Origin: Gossypium raimondii
Lineage: Eukaryota; Streptophyta; Magnoliopsida; Malvales; Malvaceae
Length of the DNA: 64,000 bases
Direction: 5' to 3'
NCBI RefSeq assembly: GCF_025698545.1
Contig: NC_068569.1
Span: 13,020,001 to 13,084,000 of the forward strand
The first letter of the stretch is position 1, and each line of letters opens with the position of its first letter. A program made the position numbers and the translations under genes. Positions 1 through 13,650 of the stretch are shown here, piece by piece. The notes beneath the pieces are model-generated. The model did no database searches and was not told the DNA's origin. It saw only the letters and a program-made list of their open reading frames with translations.

Positions 1-176
1 GACTAACAATTTCATTTGGATTCTTTCCATGCATTATTAGTATTAAGTGAAGGACATAACCTTGGTAAAACTTCTATTTGAGGCTCCCTGATTGTTGGCT
101 GTATAATGTTTTCTATTTATTATTCTTTTACATCTATTAATCAGATTACTTTCATGCTGGCCAATATTCCCTGCAG

Positions 177-3100
177 ATCTCTAAATTCTAATGCCTTCTC
201 TGGGAATATTCCACCATCCATTGGTAATTTATCAACTCTTAATTGGTTAGATATGGCTGACAACCAACTTGAAGGAGAAATTCCAGTCTCGAACGGATCC
301 ACTACACCAGGGCTTGACTGGTTGATTCATACCAAGCACTTGTATGTCATTTTTCTTTGTATTTTATGTATGTTTAGATGGGTTTTTTTTTGCCAATATT
401 CTATTTCTTCATATAGTAATGATGTTCTCCATTATCGACAGCCATTTCGGGTTGAATAAACTCTCTGGTCCAATTCCAAGAAAACTTTTCAGTTCAGATA
501 TGACTCTGATACATGTGTAAGTTCTATTTGGTTTTCTATCAAGTAGTTTCAGCAACTAGAGAAAAAGGCACATTTTCAGGACAAATTTCTTCTATAAATG
601 TTGATTTCTCTGTCAGCAGTCCATGCATAATAGGGTACTTCATATTTGACGCCATCCTTTCAAAGGAGAGAGGGACATAAATTTTTTCTCTCGTTTCTGC
701 TCCTTCTGCATTCATTAACTGTGTACATTTGAAACAATTGATTTCTCATCTCTGTGCCAGGCTGTTTGAAAACAACATGCTCTCTGGGCCTCTTCCTTTG
801 ACCCTTGGGCTTGTGAAAACTCTGGAGGTGGTGTGAGTATCTAGACCAAGTACTTGATTGACTTAATGTCAAGGTTTTAGATGGAAGATTATTTTGTACC
901 GGGTTTTTGACAATTAATAAATTTATTGTGTTGGTACAGGCGCTTTGACAACAATTCACTAGAGGGGGATCTTCCATTGAATCTCAACAACCTTACAAGA
1001 GTTCAAGATCTGTAAGCTATGAGCATAAAAAGCTGATAGTTTTCTGCACTTGTTTATGGAGGTCAGAAGGGAACTATTATCCTCTCTTAATTGAGACCAT
1101 TTGGTGTTAATTTTCAGGTATTTGTCCAACAACAAGCTGACTGGGCCTCTGCCTAACCTTACTGGCATGAGCAGCTTGAACACGTTGTAAGTACAAATGC
1201 TTTAATGAGTATTTAGTCTTCTCAAACTGCACTTGTCGTCTTATTTTTGTTCCTTGCATATGTTTAGGTGTATCCGAGTGATATTTGGCTTATCAATTAT
1301 CATGGTCGTCTTGTTTAATAACAGTAGATATTTTTATTATCATTGCTAATCTTTGTTCTATTGCATAATGTGCAGATACTTGAGTAATAATAGTTTTGAT
1401 TCATCAGATGTTCCTTCATGGTTTCCGACCCTGCTGTCCTTAACAACATTGTATTTCCTCTCTCTCAGCCTCTTGTTCTTCATCTACTGACAAAGATGCA
1501 TGAAAGTTAACTGAAGATTGAAATCATATTAATTGTTTCAAGTGTAGAACAAAAATTCTTTTAAGCATTTCCACCATTTTCTCTTAAAATTATATTAGTC
1601 TAAAGAATGCTTAAAGATAGTGCTTGTCTGGGAATTGTAACATTAAAACTTTCGTTCTCACTAGTATTTTTCTGTAGTTGGGAGAGTAATCAATTCATTT
1701 GTGTGGCAGAATGATGGAAAGTACTCAACTTAAAGGTCAAATTCCTGCCTCATTCTTTAATCTTCCACAATTGCAGACTGTGTAAGTATGCTTGACCTTA
1801 CACATTGTACTGGAAAATGAGGATCCCAAACAAAAAATTGTCACATTTAGGAAATGATCATTGGACTTTTTCCCCCTTTTTCTGTTATACTGTTGACAGG
1901 GTACTAAAACAAAATGAACTTGATGGTTCCTTTGATATTGGCCCAAGCTTTAGCAACCAGCTGCAGATCATAAATTTGCAGGGTAATTCCATTACGAGTT
2001 TCAATAACACTGGCGGACCTATCAGTTTTGACATAGTGTAAGCTGGAATCATTTAGTGTATCTTTTATTTGCTGAATTACTAGGCTTATATTCTTACACG
2101 CCTTGGAAGCTGGATTATCTGTAGATAGATATAGTTGATGTTAAAGATTATTAGTATACCTTTTGACATCACTGAAGTTCTTTCTGCCAATTTCTGCAGA
2201 CTTGTAGACAATCCAGTGTGCCAGGAGACAGGAGCAGGAGCAAACGATTACTGTAGCTTACCCCAACCAGACTCCTCGTCTGTGTATACAACCGCTCCAA
2301 TGAACTGTGTTCCTAATTCATGTGGTTCTGGTCAAATTTCCAGCCCCAGATGCATATGCGCGTATCCATATACAGGAACACTACAATTCAGAGGCCTTTA
2401 CTTCTCGAACTTGCGAAATGGAACTCCATATGAAAGTCTTGAACAGAATTTGACACAGTTCTTCCGGTTCCCTGAATTACTTGTGGATACTGTTTCACTA
2501 AGTAATCCACGGATGGATCAACATCTGTATCTTCTTTTGGACCTTTATTTATTTCCATATGGCCAAGATAGGTTCAATACATCTGGAATTTCGAAGATTG
2601 CATCTGCCTTTAGCAGTCAGGATTACAAGCCGCCTGAACAGTACTTTGGACCTTATGTTTTCACTGGTGCTGAATATGAGTACTTTTCTGGTAATGCATA
2701 TGCAATAGAACTAAAATGAATACAAAAATTTCTATTTATTTAGATTCATTTTTTTCCATGCATATGTGCTATATCATCTAGATGGACCTGCACACTCAAA
2801 CAAATCAAGTGCTGGCATCGCAATAGGAGCAGCAGTTGGTGCTTCAGTGCTTTTTATACTATTAGTGGTTGCTGGGATTTATGCTTATCGTCAGAGGAAG
2901 AGAGCAGACAGAGCAACCAAAGAGAGCAACCCTTTTGGTATGATAATTCTTTCATTTAGTCCTTTCCTGTTTGATTGTATGGAATATCTGAGGTACTGAT
3001 CCTCCTCCATGAAAACATAGCACACTGGGATCCTAAGAAGAGCAGTGGTAGCATTCCTCAGTTAAAAGGAGCAAGATGCTTCTCTTTTGAAGAGCTTAAG

Positions 3101-5756
3101 AAGTACACCAAAAAATTTTCAGAAGCCAATGATATTGGATCGGGGGGTTATGGAAAGGTTTGTTTTGACTCGTATTCTCTCTGCATTGCATATATGCTTA
3201 TCAAAAACATGCATGCTAGAGGTGGTCTCACATGCACTGTTTCACATCATGTGCAAGACATATTGAAATTTGTAACTTATTGCGAATCGTGATCAAGACA
3301 ACAGAGAATACGGTCAAATAGGCACATTTATGGGCGCATGATTTCAAAAAATATAATGAAGTATATATATCTGAAAGAAATAGTCATTTTATTCTATGTT
3401 GCTCTTCATTTTTTTGAAGTATTTGTGTCCAATAACTGACACATGGGTATGGGAATATAACCTTTAAGGGTTATCCAAATACATTGAATTTTTTTGAAAA
3501 ATCTAACCATATTTTATGGTTACACCAAGTCGAGTAACATAGGTTTTATTCATTGTTTTATTTGAGGCCCCCCTTTTGCACACAGTGTTTGCACTGAACT
3601 TTTTAGCTCTCACCTTAATGAACGGATTTTTTTTTTGGCCAGAATGGAAGTTTGAAATAGATTACAAAGTTATTATTCAAAAAACCTGGGGGAAAGACAA
3701 GGAGACGATAACCTAACAGATAACTACTGGTTGCGTACAAAGAGATATTAACACAGAATAAAACTTTAGTGTCATTTGTTTGCTTCAAGACCATGCAGAA
3801 ATTAGATAATTTATGCGTTCCTTTTCAATTTTCATGAATGCATTGTGTTCATAAGAATTTACATGCAGCATATTGATCTCAACCATGAAACACGGAGATA
3901 CTGTATTAGTTTGCCATGAATTGAGAACTTTTCTGAATAAACCAAAAGACTTTTTTCTGGATACTTATTTATTTAGCATGATCATTGTGAGTTATAAAAT
4001 TAATTTTCCAAATAATTTAGAATTTCCTTATTTACAGGTTTATAGAGGAACTCTACCCACTGGGGAGCTAGTTGCCATCAAACGAGCTCAGCAAGGATCA
4101 ATGCAGGGTGGGCTTGAATTCAAAACAGAGATTGAGCTTCTATCTAGAGTTCATCATAAAAATGTTGTTAGTCTATTGGGATTTTGCTTTGAGCGAGGTG
4201 AACAAATGCTAGTATATGAGTATATTCCTAATGGCTCACTTAGTGACAGTTTGTCAGGTATCTTCCTCTATTTCCCCACTTTATTCATCCAAATTGGATT
4301 ACATTATCAATAATTAACCGGCATGTTACAGTGTCCTTAACACACAAAGAAATGAAAGATATATTTACATATATTTGATGAGCTACACTAAACTGCTGGT
4401 GTAAGAGGAAGAGAAACAATATAGCCCCAGTGCTCCTTTAGTTTGAACTTTCAACCATTGTCACTATCATATCTTATATAAGACTCTCTCTCATAGCAAA
4501 GAATTTCACATTATAAGCTCAGTAATGAAAAGCATTCATCGTTATCCCTAATGGTGATTTTACTTGTTAAAATCCAGTTTATTTCTTAATAAGCATCTTT
4601 ACTTACATCCAAAGCTTTTTCTTCACTCATGGGTTTACTTATTTTAAAAATAACATTATAATAATGCAGGGAAGTCAGGAATCAGATTGGACTGGCCCAG
4701 GCGACTGAAAATAGCCCTTGGTGCAGCTAAAGGTGTGGCATACCTTCACGAGCTTGCAAATCCCCCCATTATTCACAGGGACATCAAATCCACTAACATC
4801 TTATTAGATGAACGCTTAAATGCTAAAGTTGCTGATTTTGGTCTCTCCAAACCTATGGGTGACAGTGAGAAAGGTCATGTTAGCACTCAAGTGAAGGGTA
4901 CGATGGTGAGTTCTTCCATGCATCTATTCATGCATACTATACAGCCCTTATAATGGTAGAAACTTGAGCACCAAGACCAGCTGTTGCCAATATTGCTCAG
5001 GCACAAGGGTCAGCTGGTGCAGATAGTCCTCTTTTTGTGGTGATCTTTAGTTTATTTTCCTTTCATGGTAAATGCTGATATTCTCTCGGTCTCTCCTCCT
5101 AGACCATCCCTTCCTTCATAGACGCTGAATTCATTCATTAATACATTTGAGTGTTTGCTGCAACCATAGTAATTTTACTGCACGAAATTGATTGACTTTT
5201 GGATAAGGTGGTTACTGATGATTCTAAAATGCTGATAGTATGCAGAGTTCTAAGTATTATTTTATTGATGTTGCAGGGTTATTTGGATCCTGAATATTAT
5301 ATGACCCAACAGTTGACTGAGAAGAGCGATGTTTATAGCTTTGGAGTGCTGATGCTGGAAATAATAACCGCGAGAAGACCGATAGAGCGAGGGAAATACA
5401 TAGTAAGGGAGATGAGAATGTCGATGGACAAAACGAAAAGCTTGTATAACCTCCAACAGATTCTTGATCCAGCCATTGGTTTTGGTACATCGTCCAAAGG
5501 CTTGGAAAGGTTTGTAGAACTGGCAATGAGATGTGTAGAAGAATCAGGGGCTGACAGGCCTACCATGGGTGAAGTGGTGAAGGAGATTGAAAACATTATG
5601 CAGATGGATGGCATGAATCCGAATGCAGAATCGGCATCAAGTTCAGCAACTTACGAGGATGCAACAAAGGGAGCTGATCTCCATCCGTACGATAACGAGT
5701 CTTTTGCTTACAGTGGAGCCTTCCCTCACTCAGCTGCCAAGATAGAGCCCCATTAA
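177..5756 (+). CDS. LRR receptor-like kinase, HPCA1/At5g49760 type (LRR-VIII-1), 5' partial
   Basis: Plasma-membrane receptor kinase missing its N-terminus, which lies left of the window. Exons read: 177-341, 442-516, 761-832, 940-1011, 1118-1186, 1376-1450, 1710-1781, 1900-2037, 2200-2690, 2782-2937, 3021-3157, 4038-4257, 4670-4905, 5277-5756. All borders are GT-AG and the joined frame stays open for 818 residues. Order: LRR repeats on short 69-75 nt exons, a malectin-like/cysteine region (2200-2690), a transmembrane helix (about 2820-2890), a basic stop-transfer stretch (RQRKR), then the kinase with glycine loop [12 protein letters not shown] lysine, HRDIKSTN and DFGLSK, so it looks catalytically competent. 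The C-terminal tail (EPH end) is also family-like. Arabidopsis HPCA1 senses extracellular hydrogen peroxide; whether this copy does is inference. About 130 N-terminal residues, including the signal peptide, are probably outside. The 880-bp intron at 3158-4037 is the largest. Confidence 0.93.
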
Positions 5757-6804
5757 ATGTGGGTTTCTTTTACTATGTTTTGTTAGCAATGAACTTAGTA
5801 ATAGTGAGAGCTGCTTCTGTGTTTTTTTTTTTTTCCCTTCCACTGAATGGCGACTTACAAACTCAATCATGTGGGATCTTATTGTTATTTGTTGGATATT
5901 ATGATGTAACTCTTATTAGAAAGAATTCTTTTTATGTAAATAGGTAATGCGACTGTTGATTCAATTGCTTTAGCATATAATTATTTTATCCAAATGCATT
6001 TAATCCGAATTATTTATGAAATCCTTTAGTTGTTAGGATTAGTGAATGTAAAGTAGAGAAGTGGTGATGGTGGAGACGATAGATATTGTCTCAATAATTA
6101 CCCTTCATATGGTGTAAAGGAAGGCAACAATTTAACTTTATTCTTTTCATAATTAACAATCTCATGGATCTCTTCCCTTATCCTCTTAATCATTGTTTAG
6201 CTATGGGTGGCTCCCTTGGGATTTTGATTAACTTTTTTTTTTCTTTTCCTCTAAATAATGGACATTGATATACCTCAACCTCTTTTTCTTTTCCCCCTTC
6301 ACTTTTGAGTTGCACCACCTTTCCAATAACCCAGGTTGAGTAGGGATCAGATACTAGTGGTTAGGTGTTTAAATTTTTTTAATGTCTATATAACTACTTT
6401 AAAACTTAAATTCTGCTTTCTCATTAATTTGAATCTTATTATCCAATTCAAATTTAATTTAAATAATAGTTATATTAAATATCTAGATTCATTAAGTATT
6501 CAAATAACTAAAAGTTAAAACAGATAATGGATTTAGATATTCAAATCCAAATCTATTATTTGCAATAGTATATTAAATTGAATAATACCAATAAATGTTA
6601 GATATAATGGGAAGGTACATTATATTCTTAAAAAGAAAATACGGATTCGAATCTTGGAGATGACTATTAAAAAGATAACTATGAATTCTAAACACAAATT
6701 ATAAAACGGATATAAAATATATATATATGAATAGTAAAAATAAATTGAATATATGCAAACATGTAAATCTCCATATTTTTTAAGTAAATCTGTATAAAAG
6801 AAAT
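5757..6804. other. Intergenic: 3' region of the receptor kinase gene
   Basis: AT-rich DNA after the receptor-kinase stop codon. The first few hundred bases are presumably the 3' UTR. No coding signal is seen. The right edge is the start of a solo LTR at 6805. Confidence 0.5.
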
Positions 6805-7689
6805 TGTAACACCCCTAATCCATATCTGTCGTCGAAACATGGTTACGGAGCATTACCGGAATATACGGAACAAATACAGATATTTCATATTATTTAACAT
6901 TCATGTCAGAAATTATTCATAAAGTCCCTTATATGAGCTCTCGAGGCCCAAAAAATACATTAGAAACAAGTCGGGACTAAACCGGGTACTCAGAGAATTT
7001 TTCGCAAAATTTCAAAATTTTTCCAAGGTACAAGGGACACGCGCCCGTGTGGTCAGGCCGTGTGGGCATTCAAAATAAGGCACACGGCCGTGTCCAAGCT
7101 CGTGTTCGTACCCGTGTAACTCTCTAACTTGAGTCATATGGCCAAGTCACATGCCCGTGTCTCTGCCCGTGTGGACAAAATAAGGCCATTTCCAAACTAT
7201 ATTTCTCACCCATTTGGACTTCCACCTACACTAACATTTTAACACATTCAAAAGCCAATCCAAGACATTTGAACTAACCAAAATCAAATCATAAACATGT
7301 CATATATCCTCATTTCTCATCATTCAAATTTACCATATTAATGAAAACATCTATTTGCTTACTTATTCCAATTATACTATCCCATCTCATACATCAATAT
7401 GCCTATAACTTATCCATCACTCAACCACATCAAACACAACAAACATGAAGAAGCCACACAAATATATACTTAACAAAAGTATGTCCAACTCAAGCCATTC
7501 CAATGACTATTTATAACCAAAACACATATTTGCAATCAATGACCCAATTAAACCTATACATGCCATTATACCAAAATTTAGTTTGTTATGTATACCAAAA
7601 TGAGCTGAAGGATAGTGTGATGATGCTCCGATCAGCTTCCAACCACTTCGAGTTTCTGAATTATTATAAAACTGGAAAAATAATATAGA

Positions 7690-7830
7690 GTAAGCATATT
7701 ATGCTTAGTAAGTTCGTATAATGGGAAAGTAACTTACCATTCATTTATATTTAAAGTAAGCATATTATGCTTAGTAAGTTCGTATAATGGGAAATTAACT
7801 TACCATTCATTTATATTTAAAGTAAGCATG
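7690..7830 (+). repeat. 66-bp tandem duplication inside solo LTR A
   Basis: A 66-bp unit beginning gtaagcatattatgct starts at 7690, again at 7756, and a third partial copy starts at 7822 (gtaagcatg). The two full copies differ at about one base (gggaaag versus gggaaat), so the duplication is young relative to the LTR. Confidence 0.85.
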
Positions 7831-8139
7831 CAAAATTCATCCAAAGAAAATTTGGCAATTTTCCTAAACACATATAATCTCAAGAAACATGTTAGTCACA
7901 TACTTCATGTGAATATCAAGAATCAAAGATGAGCTCATCATGTAAAATTTTCATATACATATGCTTTCCACATCATATATATTAACATGTACATTTCCAT
8001 AATAATTCATCTCAAATTCAGATTATTCCATGTCAGAATTTTGTCCGTTAAATTTATTAGAAATATAGATGGATACACAGGTAGTACACTTGAAGTGAAC
8101 AAACTGTAATTTGTCAATTCATATTCAGGAGTGCTCGTT

Positions 8140-8600
8140 AAAGCACATAATCGAGAAACCTTCTCTTGAGCCATATAACAGGAAGCTCATATGAGCCATT
8201 ATCGGGAAGCTTATCCGGGCTGTATAGCGGGAAGCTCATAAGAGCCATAATTAGGAAGCTTATGCGAGCCAATAATGGGTAGCTCCAAAGAGCCATTAAT
8301 CAATAAGCTCCAGATAGCTATATATCGGGAAGTTCAAGCGAGTCATATCGGGAAGCTTCTGAGAGCCACTAATTAGGAAGCTCACAAAGAGCCTTTAATC
8401 GGGAAGTTCACGAAGAGCCATATAACGGGATGCTCATAAGAGCTGTGGTGTGTCTACAACACATGCAGAATCACAACCGATCAGAATGCTCCGAATAGCT
8501 ATTATCGGGAAGCTCGCAAGAACCATATAACAGGAAGCTTGAGAAGGCTAATAACAGGACGCTCTTTCGATCTGTGGTGTGTCCGCAACCTATGCAGGAC
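8140..8600 (+). repeat. Degenerate minisatellite in solo LTR A (gggaagctc...agagccat units)
   Basis: Repeated units of about 25-33 bp built on 'cgggaagctcataagagccatata' variants run through this part of the LTR. Two copies of a longer block ending 'tgtggtgtgtc..caac..atgcag' occur near 8450 and 8575. Units vary in length and sequence, so this is an old array. Confidence 0.7.
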
Positions 8601-9315
8601 CACAACCAATACAGAGAATCCTGTATCCATCGAATTTCATTTATTCAAACGGGACTTAACATTTATCAAGCTTTGTCGGATATGCAATTAGTTTTATATA
8701 TATGATATTTATACAATTCACATGTACTACATTCAATTCAAATATATAAATACACACAATTTAGTTATATGAACTTACCTTGACAAGTGTTCATTGATTT
8801 GTTGTCTACTAATCCGACACTTTCTCTTTTCCTCGATCTAATTTCGTATTTTGTCTATCCGGATCTAATTAAGCCAAGTAAGCTTGCTTGAGTTCTCTTC
8901 TCTTAGCTAGGGTTTCCATGTATTTAATTTTGGGAAAGATGATATAAATGATGATATTTTGTTTTATTTTATTATTTATCATCTTTATTTTCTATCTTTC
9001 CAATTTTGTCATTTTCTTTTCTTAATTTTCCATGGATGAATCCTCATATTTATCTACTAACTCTTCTTAATGGTCTATTTGCCATATAAGGACCTCAAAT
9101 TTTGAATTTCATAGTTATTTGATACTTATAGCTACTAGAATTCAACTTTTGCATTTTATGCAATTTGGTCCTTTTATCAATTAAACATGTAATCGGTAAA
9201 ATTTCTTAACAAAATTTTTATACGATATTCCTATTATATGGTAGACCATAAAATGATTTTAAAATAATTTTTCTTACGAACTTAGATTTATAGTCTCGAA
9301 ACCACTACTGTTACA

Positions 9316-11842
9316 AAAGTTGTGATTTGATATTAGACGCTGGTCCCAACAAAGCTTTATGATTTCATATGCTCTGCTTTACGTTTCTCATTGATGCTTC
9401 TTCACATGCATGTGTAGGATGTAAAATTTAAAAAAAATCATAATTGTCTGATATGCACCGTTTGACATTCTATTTTTGTTCTTTCCGAAATTCACTGACA
9501 ATGTGTTTGATGTTCTTTCTTTGTTTAGGATTTCGCTGTCTTGCAAGATGGTCTCCTCTATGCTTTATTATTATATCTCTACCGTTCGATTGTGCTGCAA
9601 ATATTATACATCTTTCAAATTTCTCATTAGGATTTTAATTTATAAGGCAAAATAAAATATAGTAATATTTCTCATTAAGATCAATTTCAAGTTATATGCA
9701 ATGAATTTGTTAAATATATAAAATACACTCAAGCTATAATGTATGAGGTGGATTGCTTGGTTCATAAGTAACATCATACTCTAACAGCTTTTATTAAATA
9801 TTCTATATGGAGAAATCATTAACTACGCGTTTTTAAAACAGATATATAATGTTAATTTCATAACCGGAAGCTTATATTTTCAAGGACTTCGTCATTGAAG
9901 CAGTACTGCAAATATAAACAAAATTTTATATAAAATAATCTTTCTTTTATAAAAAAAAGGGGTTAATTTCACCAAATATCCTCAAATTAGGGCTTAAATT
10001 TTAAATTTGTTTTAAAACTTTAAAACATTTTGATTGAATCCTTAAAACATTAAGATTGTATTCCATTAGCCTAATATCAACTTGGGCGTTAGATATCATA
10101 TTACATTACAAAATTCATTATTTGAAAGTCCTCACAATATTAGTATTGGATTAGCTTAGTGATTATATTATGTATTAAATGTTAAGTTAAATATATGAGT
10201 CAAAATTTAAAAGATGTATGTTATTTGTCACATAGAAAACTTAAAATTGGTCTGTTACACTATATTTTTAGAAAAAAGCCAGTGTCAAAATTATAATGCC
10301 GTAGGTATACATATATTTAAAATGTACTCCTGATATGTTTTAGACAAAATTAGAATAAATATTAACAAACACGTACAATTTTGGATGTCTCCTGTAAAAG
10401 ATTTTAATTTTAATTATTATATTGATAATAAAGTCATATTCTACATATCGATAGTATAAATCTAGGTATATATAGAGATAGATAAAAGGAAAATCAGTCT
10501 GCATATTGATTCGATAATATACACTCACTTTGGATTAAATATGATAGCTAATTTTGGATACCCTCATTGATTGATTTGAAAAGGATCTCCACTGTCTTGT
10601 AAAAGGATCTTCTCACCCACTATTCCAAAAGTAGTCCACCTTTATCACTTTAAGTTTAAAGTTAATAATTGTTCAAAATATTTATATACGTAAATAATGA
10701 AAATTTTCACTATTTTAAAATTAATTATTGGTTTGATGGGTGTATCGGTGATAATGGTTTGAGTAGATTTTTAATTTTTTTGGAATTAATTTATCTTTTC
10801 TTTTAAAGATTATAATTTAAATTATTTCTTAAATTGTTTGTGATTTGTAATATTTTACATAGATTTTCATTAGAGTTTATAAAAGATTAAGATTAAATAT
10901 TTAGATAATTTAAGAAATGAAAATTAAAACTGAATCGATATTTATTTTATTATTTAAAATAAATATTTTATATTTATATTAATAAAATAATTTAAAATTT
11001 TAAAATACCATATTATTATTTAAAGTTATGAAAATAACTTTAAAATTTTATAAAATAATGTTCAAAAACCATAAAATAAACCAAAAAAAAATATTATCGA
11101 CAATTCGAAAATTCATGCAGAATGATTATCACCCACATAAACGACTTGTGACAAATTTGTCCCATCGATGTTTTGAATAGGAAACATAAAACTCGGGAGT
11201 GTCACGTGACTGGGGACCTCTTCTTGACTCCAACCAAACAAGAGGCGTTTTAGACACTCAAAAAGAAATAAATTCCGAGTTAATTTGATTATCTATAGCA
11301 TCCCTTAAGACTTGGAAAATAATACAAGGCATAATTAAGCTTGCACCACCATTCTTTAATTAGCTAGCCAGCTCCCCATTGACCTGCCATTGGTTTTTAG
11401 TCCGTTTCTCATTTCTATATGTTGTTTTTCCAAAAGCTACGAACACTCCATGTGCATCGTCTTCACAACCCCTTGCTGCTTGTTACTGTTCTGCCACTAC
11501 AGAATCTTCTTTTATCTATTTTTAGAGAGAGAGAGAGAGGCGTGCACTCTAATCATGGACCTTCTTCTGCCACTTCATCATGTGCTTCAATCACCCTCTC
11601 CCCACTTCCACCATTATTTTACAATCTTCACCTTACCTTCGTAATCATTTCTTTTAAGGGAAAAAAAATTGTGGATTGCTAACATTCAAATTTCAACAAT
11701 GCTGCTATACCTCACTTTTCAAACAACTTCGCATCAATTCATTTTTGCGTGTATATATCATCATCTGCCTTTCTCCACCTCTTAGTTTGATTCTTTCAAT
11801 TACCAAAAAAAGGAACTACATCAAAATTTGGAAACCTTGCAA
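9316..11842. other. Intergenic: AT-rich DNA and upstream region of the START gene
   Basis: No coding sequence recognised. About 9950-10260 begins 'ggggttaatttcacc', a type of sequence often seen at ends of dispersed plant repeats, but no matching second arm was found. The last 600 bp is the likely promoter and leader of the START gene, with a (GA)n run near 11526-11540. Confidence 0.5.
11201..11210. promoter_or_regulatory. Palindromic G-box GTCACGTGAC upstream of the START gene
   Basis: A perfect 10-bp palindrome containing CACGTG, about 630 bp before the START gene ATG. G-box cores bind plant bZIP and bHLH factors. Function here is inferred from sequence only; a 10-mer can occur by chance. 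Confidence 0.35.
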
Positions 11843-13650
11843 ATGAAAAGCAGCCCTGCAGCTTGCGGCCAGCAATCTTGGTAAAATCCCTACTGATATC
11901 TCGTCTTTCCGTTTTGAAACTATACATATTTATGTGCAATATGTCTCATCTATTTCTTCCTTTTCTTTTTTTTTTTTGGTTGTCGAAAGGTCCATCAGCG
12001 ACGACTCACTAAGAAGATACGTCCAATATGCAAGCGAAAGCTGCATACAGGAGTTGTTAATGTCGGCTTCGGTCTCGGTTTCACCAGCTTCAGAGACGGA
12101 CAAGTTGGGGAATCGCAGTGATGGATGGAAGGTTCTGACCCTTGAAAACGGAGTGGAGATATCGAAGCGCAGGTCTGGATCGCTTCACATGTTCCGTAGC
12201 CGCTGGGTCCTCAGATCTGTCTCGCCCCAGCAGTTCATCACCGTCGCCAACGCCATAGATGCTGCCAAGGTGATCCTTCATTTGCTGCATGCTCAACCTT
12301 TGATTTTTTTCTTTAATTTGGTTTAGTTTAGATTAGATGTCTTTATTGGGTGGAAAAGGAAATTTTGTCTGCAAATGCAAGCACTGCCCTGCCTATTGTT
12401 TTATTTGGAATATATTCTCCAATATATGTGATGTGGTTGATTTCCCCTACAAGAGGATTTACACGAATCCAGAAGACAATACAAAAAAGTTAAAGAAATA
12501 TTTTAACTTCTACTATTTAACGAAAAAATGGCTTGCCGTTTCCTATATTTTCATCCTTTCTCTAAATTGAGGTTATTATATATTTTTTATGACTATATAT
12601 AGTATATTATTGCTTCAAAATTAATAATTTTATTGTTGTGTGAACAGCAATGGGACAGTGAGCTTGTAGAAGGCAGATATATTAAAGATCTTGAAGATAA
12701 CTTGAGCATTATTCGTCTTAGGTTTGGAGACAACTCAAAGCCTTTGTTTAGAAAAAGAGAATTCATAGTGTACGAGCGACGTGAGACCATGGAAGATGGC
12801 ACTCTGGTATATATATACATAAGTTTTATTCTACTTTTAAAATTTTTAATTAATGAACATTCAAAACTGAGACTGGTTCACAGATTAATTGGGAATTAAT
12901 TAAGTTTGCAGGTTGTAGCAGTGGCCTCACTGCCCAAGGAAATTGCTGCAGGTTTGCTTCCACAGCAAAATAATGCAATTAGAGGCTTTTTGCTGCAATC
13001 AGGATGGGTCGTCGAAAAGCTTGAAGATATAAACTCCTGTATTGTTACTTACGTTGTTCAGGTAATATACACACGCGCGCGAGGAATTCACTAACAATTG
13101 CATTTTCTGTTTTATTAATATAGATAATGCAGGTTGAGTTTTAAGTATATTAACGTGCTTCAACTCTATAAAGAAATTTACAAGTTTATTGGAGGTACAT
13201 CATATAAATTAGATATTGTCTTAAACTTTCGATTAAGGACAACACTTAACTTGTTTGATGTATCTCTCGATTTGTGCTTTCAATAGAGTCAAGACAATTA
13301 CTACATGAAATTACACTCTTTTTTTTTCTTTAAATATATGAAAAGAAACTTTAAAAATTAACAGGTATGTATTAAATATGCACTTATGTTTGACATTTAA
13401 CGTCAAATCCAAATAACATATTGTGCATTCAGCAAAAAGGAGACTTGAAAAATTACTACTATCTTTTATTCTTTGAAGACCAATATATATTTGGGAAATG
13501 CTGGTATTTGATGGTTGTTAATTGTGATGTAATGTGCAGTTGGATCCTGCAGGATGGCTTCCCAAGTGGTTTGTGAATCGGCTTAACACCAAGCTAGTTA
13601 TGATCATTGAAGACCTTAGGAAATTGGTTCAAACCACTGCACCACATTGA
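11843..13650 (+). CDS. START-domain lipid-binding protein (At5g49800-like)
   Basis: A 245-residue protein made almost entirely of a START (StAR-related lipid transfer) fold, like the PCTP-type single-domain plant proteins; such domains bind lipids or sterols in a deep pocket. Exons: 11843-11880, 11990-12269, 12648-12806, 12912-13061, 13540-13650, all GT-AG, total 738 nt including the stop. The start was chosen because the short first exon (MKSSPAACGQQS) joins in phase to the second and has no upstream in-frame ATG nearby. Family-like stretches include 'DGWKVLTLENGVEISKR' near the N-terminus, 'REFIVYERRE' in the middle and 'LDPAGWLPKWFVNRLNTK' near the C-terminus, matching the START pocket strands and C-terminal helix. 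No signal peptide or membrane segment is seen. The neighbour on the left is the HPCA1-like kinase, as I recall for Arabidopsis At5g49760-At5g49800. The ligand cannot be told from sequence. Confidence 0.88.

Larger units (their letters stand above)
6805..9315 (+). mobile_element. Solo LTR of a gypsy-like retrotransposon, about 2.5 kb (element A)
   Basis: Starts TGTAACACCCCTAATCCAT and ends TGTTACA, giving the TG...CA termini and short inverted ends of an LTR. No gag or pol coding sequence occurs inside. The first 55 bases align by eye with element B at 28849, and both then carry a degenerate run of cacgg/ccgtgt motifs (7030-7190), so they belong to one family. Flanks are gaaat (6800-6804) and aaagt (9316-9320), only 3 of 5 identical, so a target duplication is not proven. 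Two internal tandem arrays are listed separately. Recombination between LTRs of a full element is the usual origin of such a solo copy; an internally truncated element is the alternative. Confidence 0.7.

Noticed and set aside
8140..8600. Regular repeats as a CRISPR array
   Set aside because: Eukaryotic DNA; units are contiguous, variable in length and without unique spacers. They are a minisatellite within an LTR.
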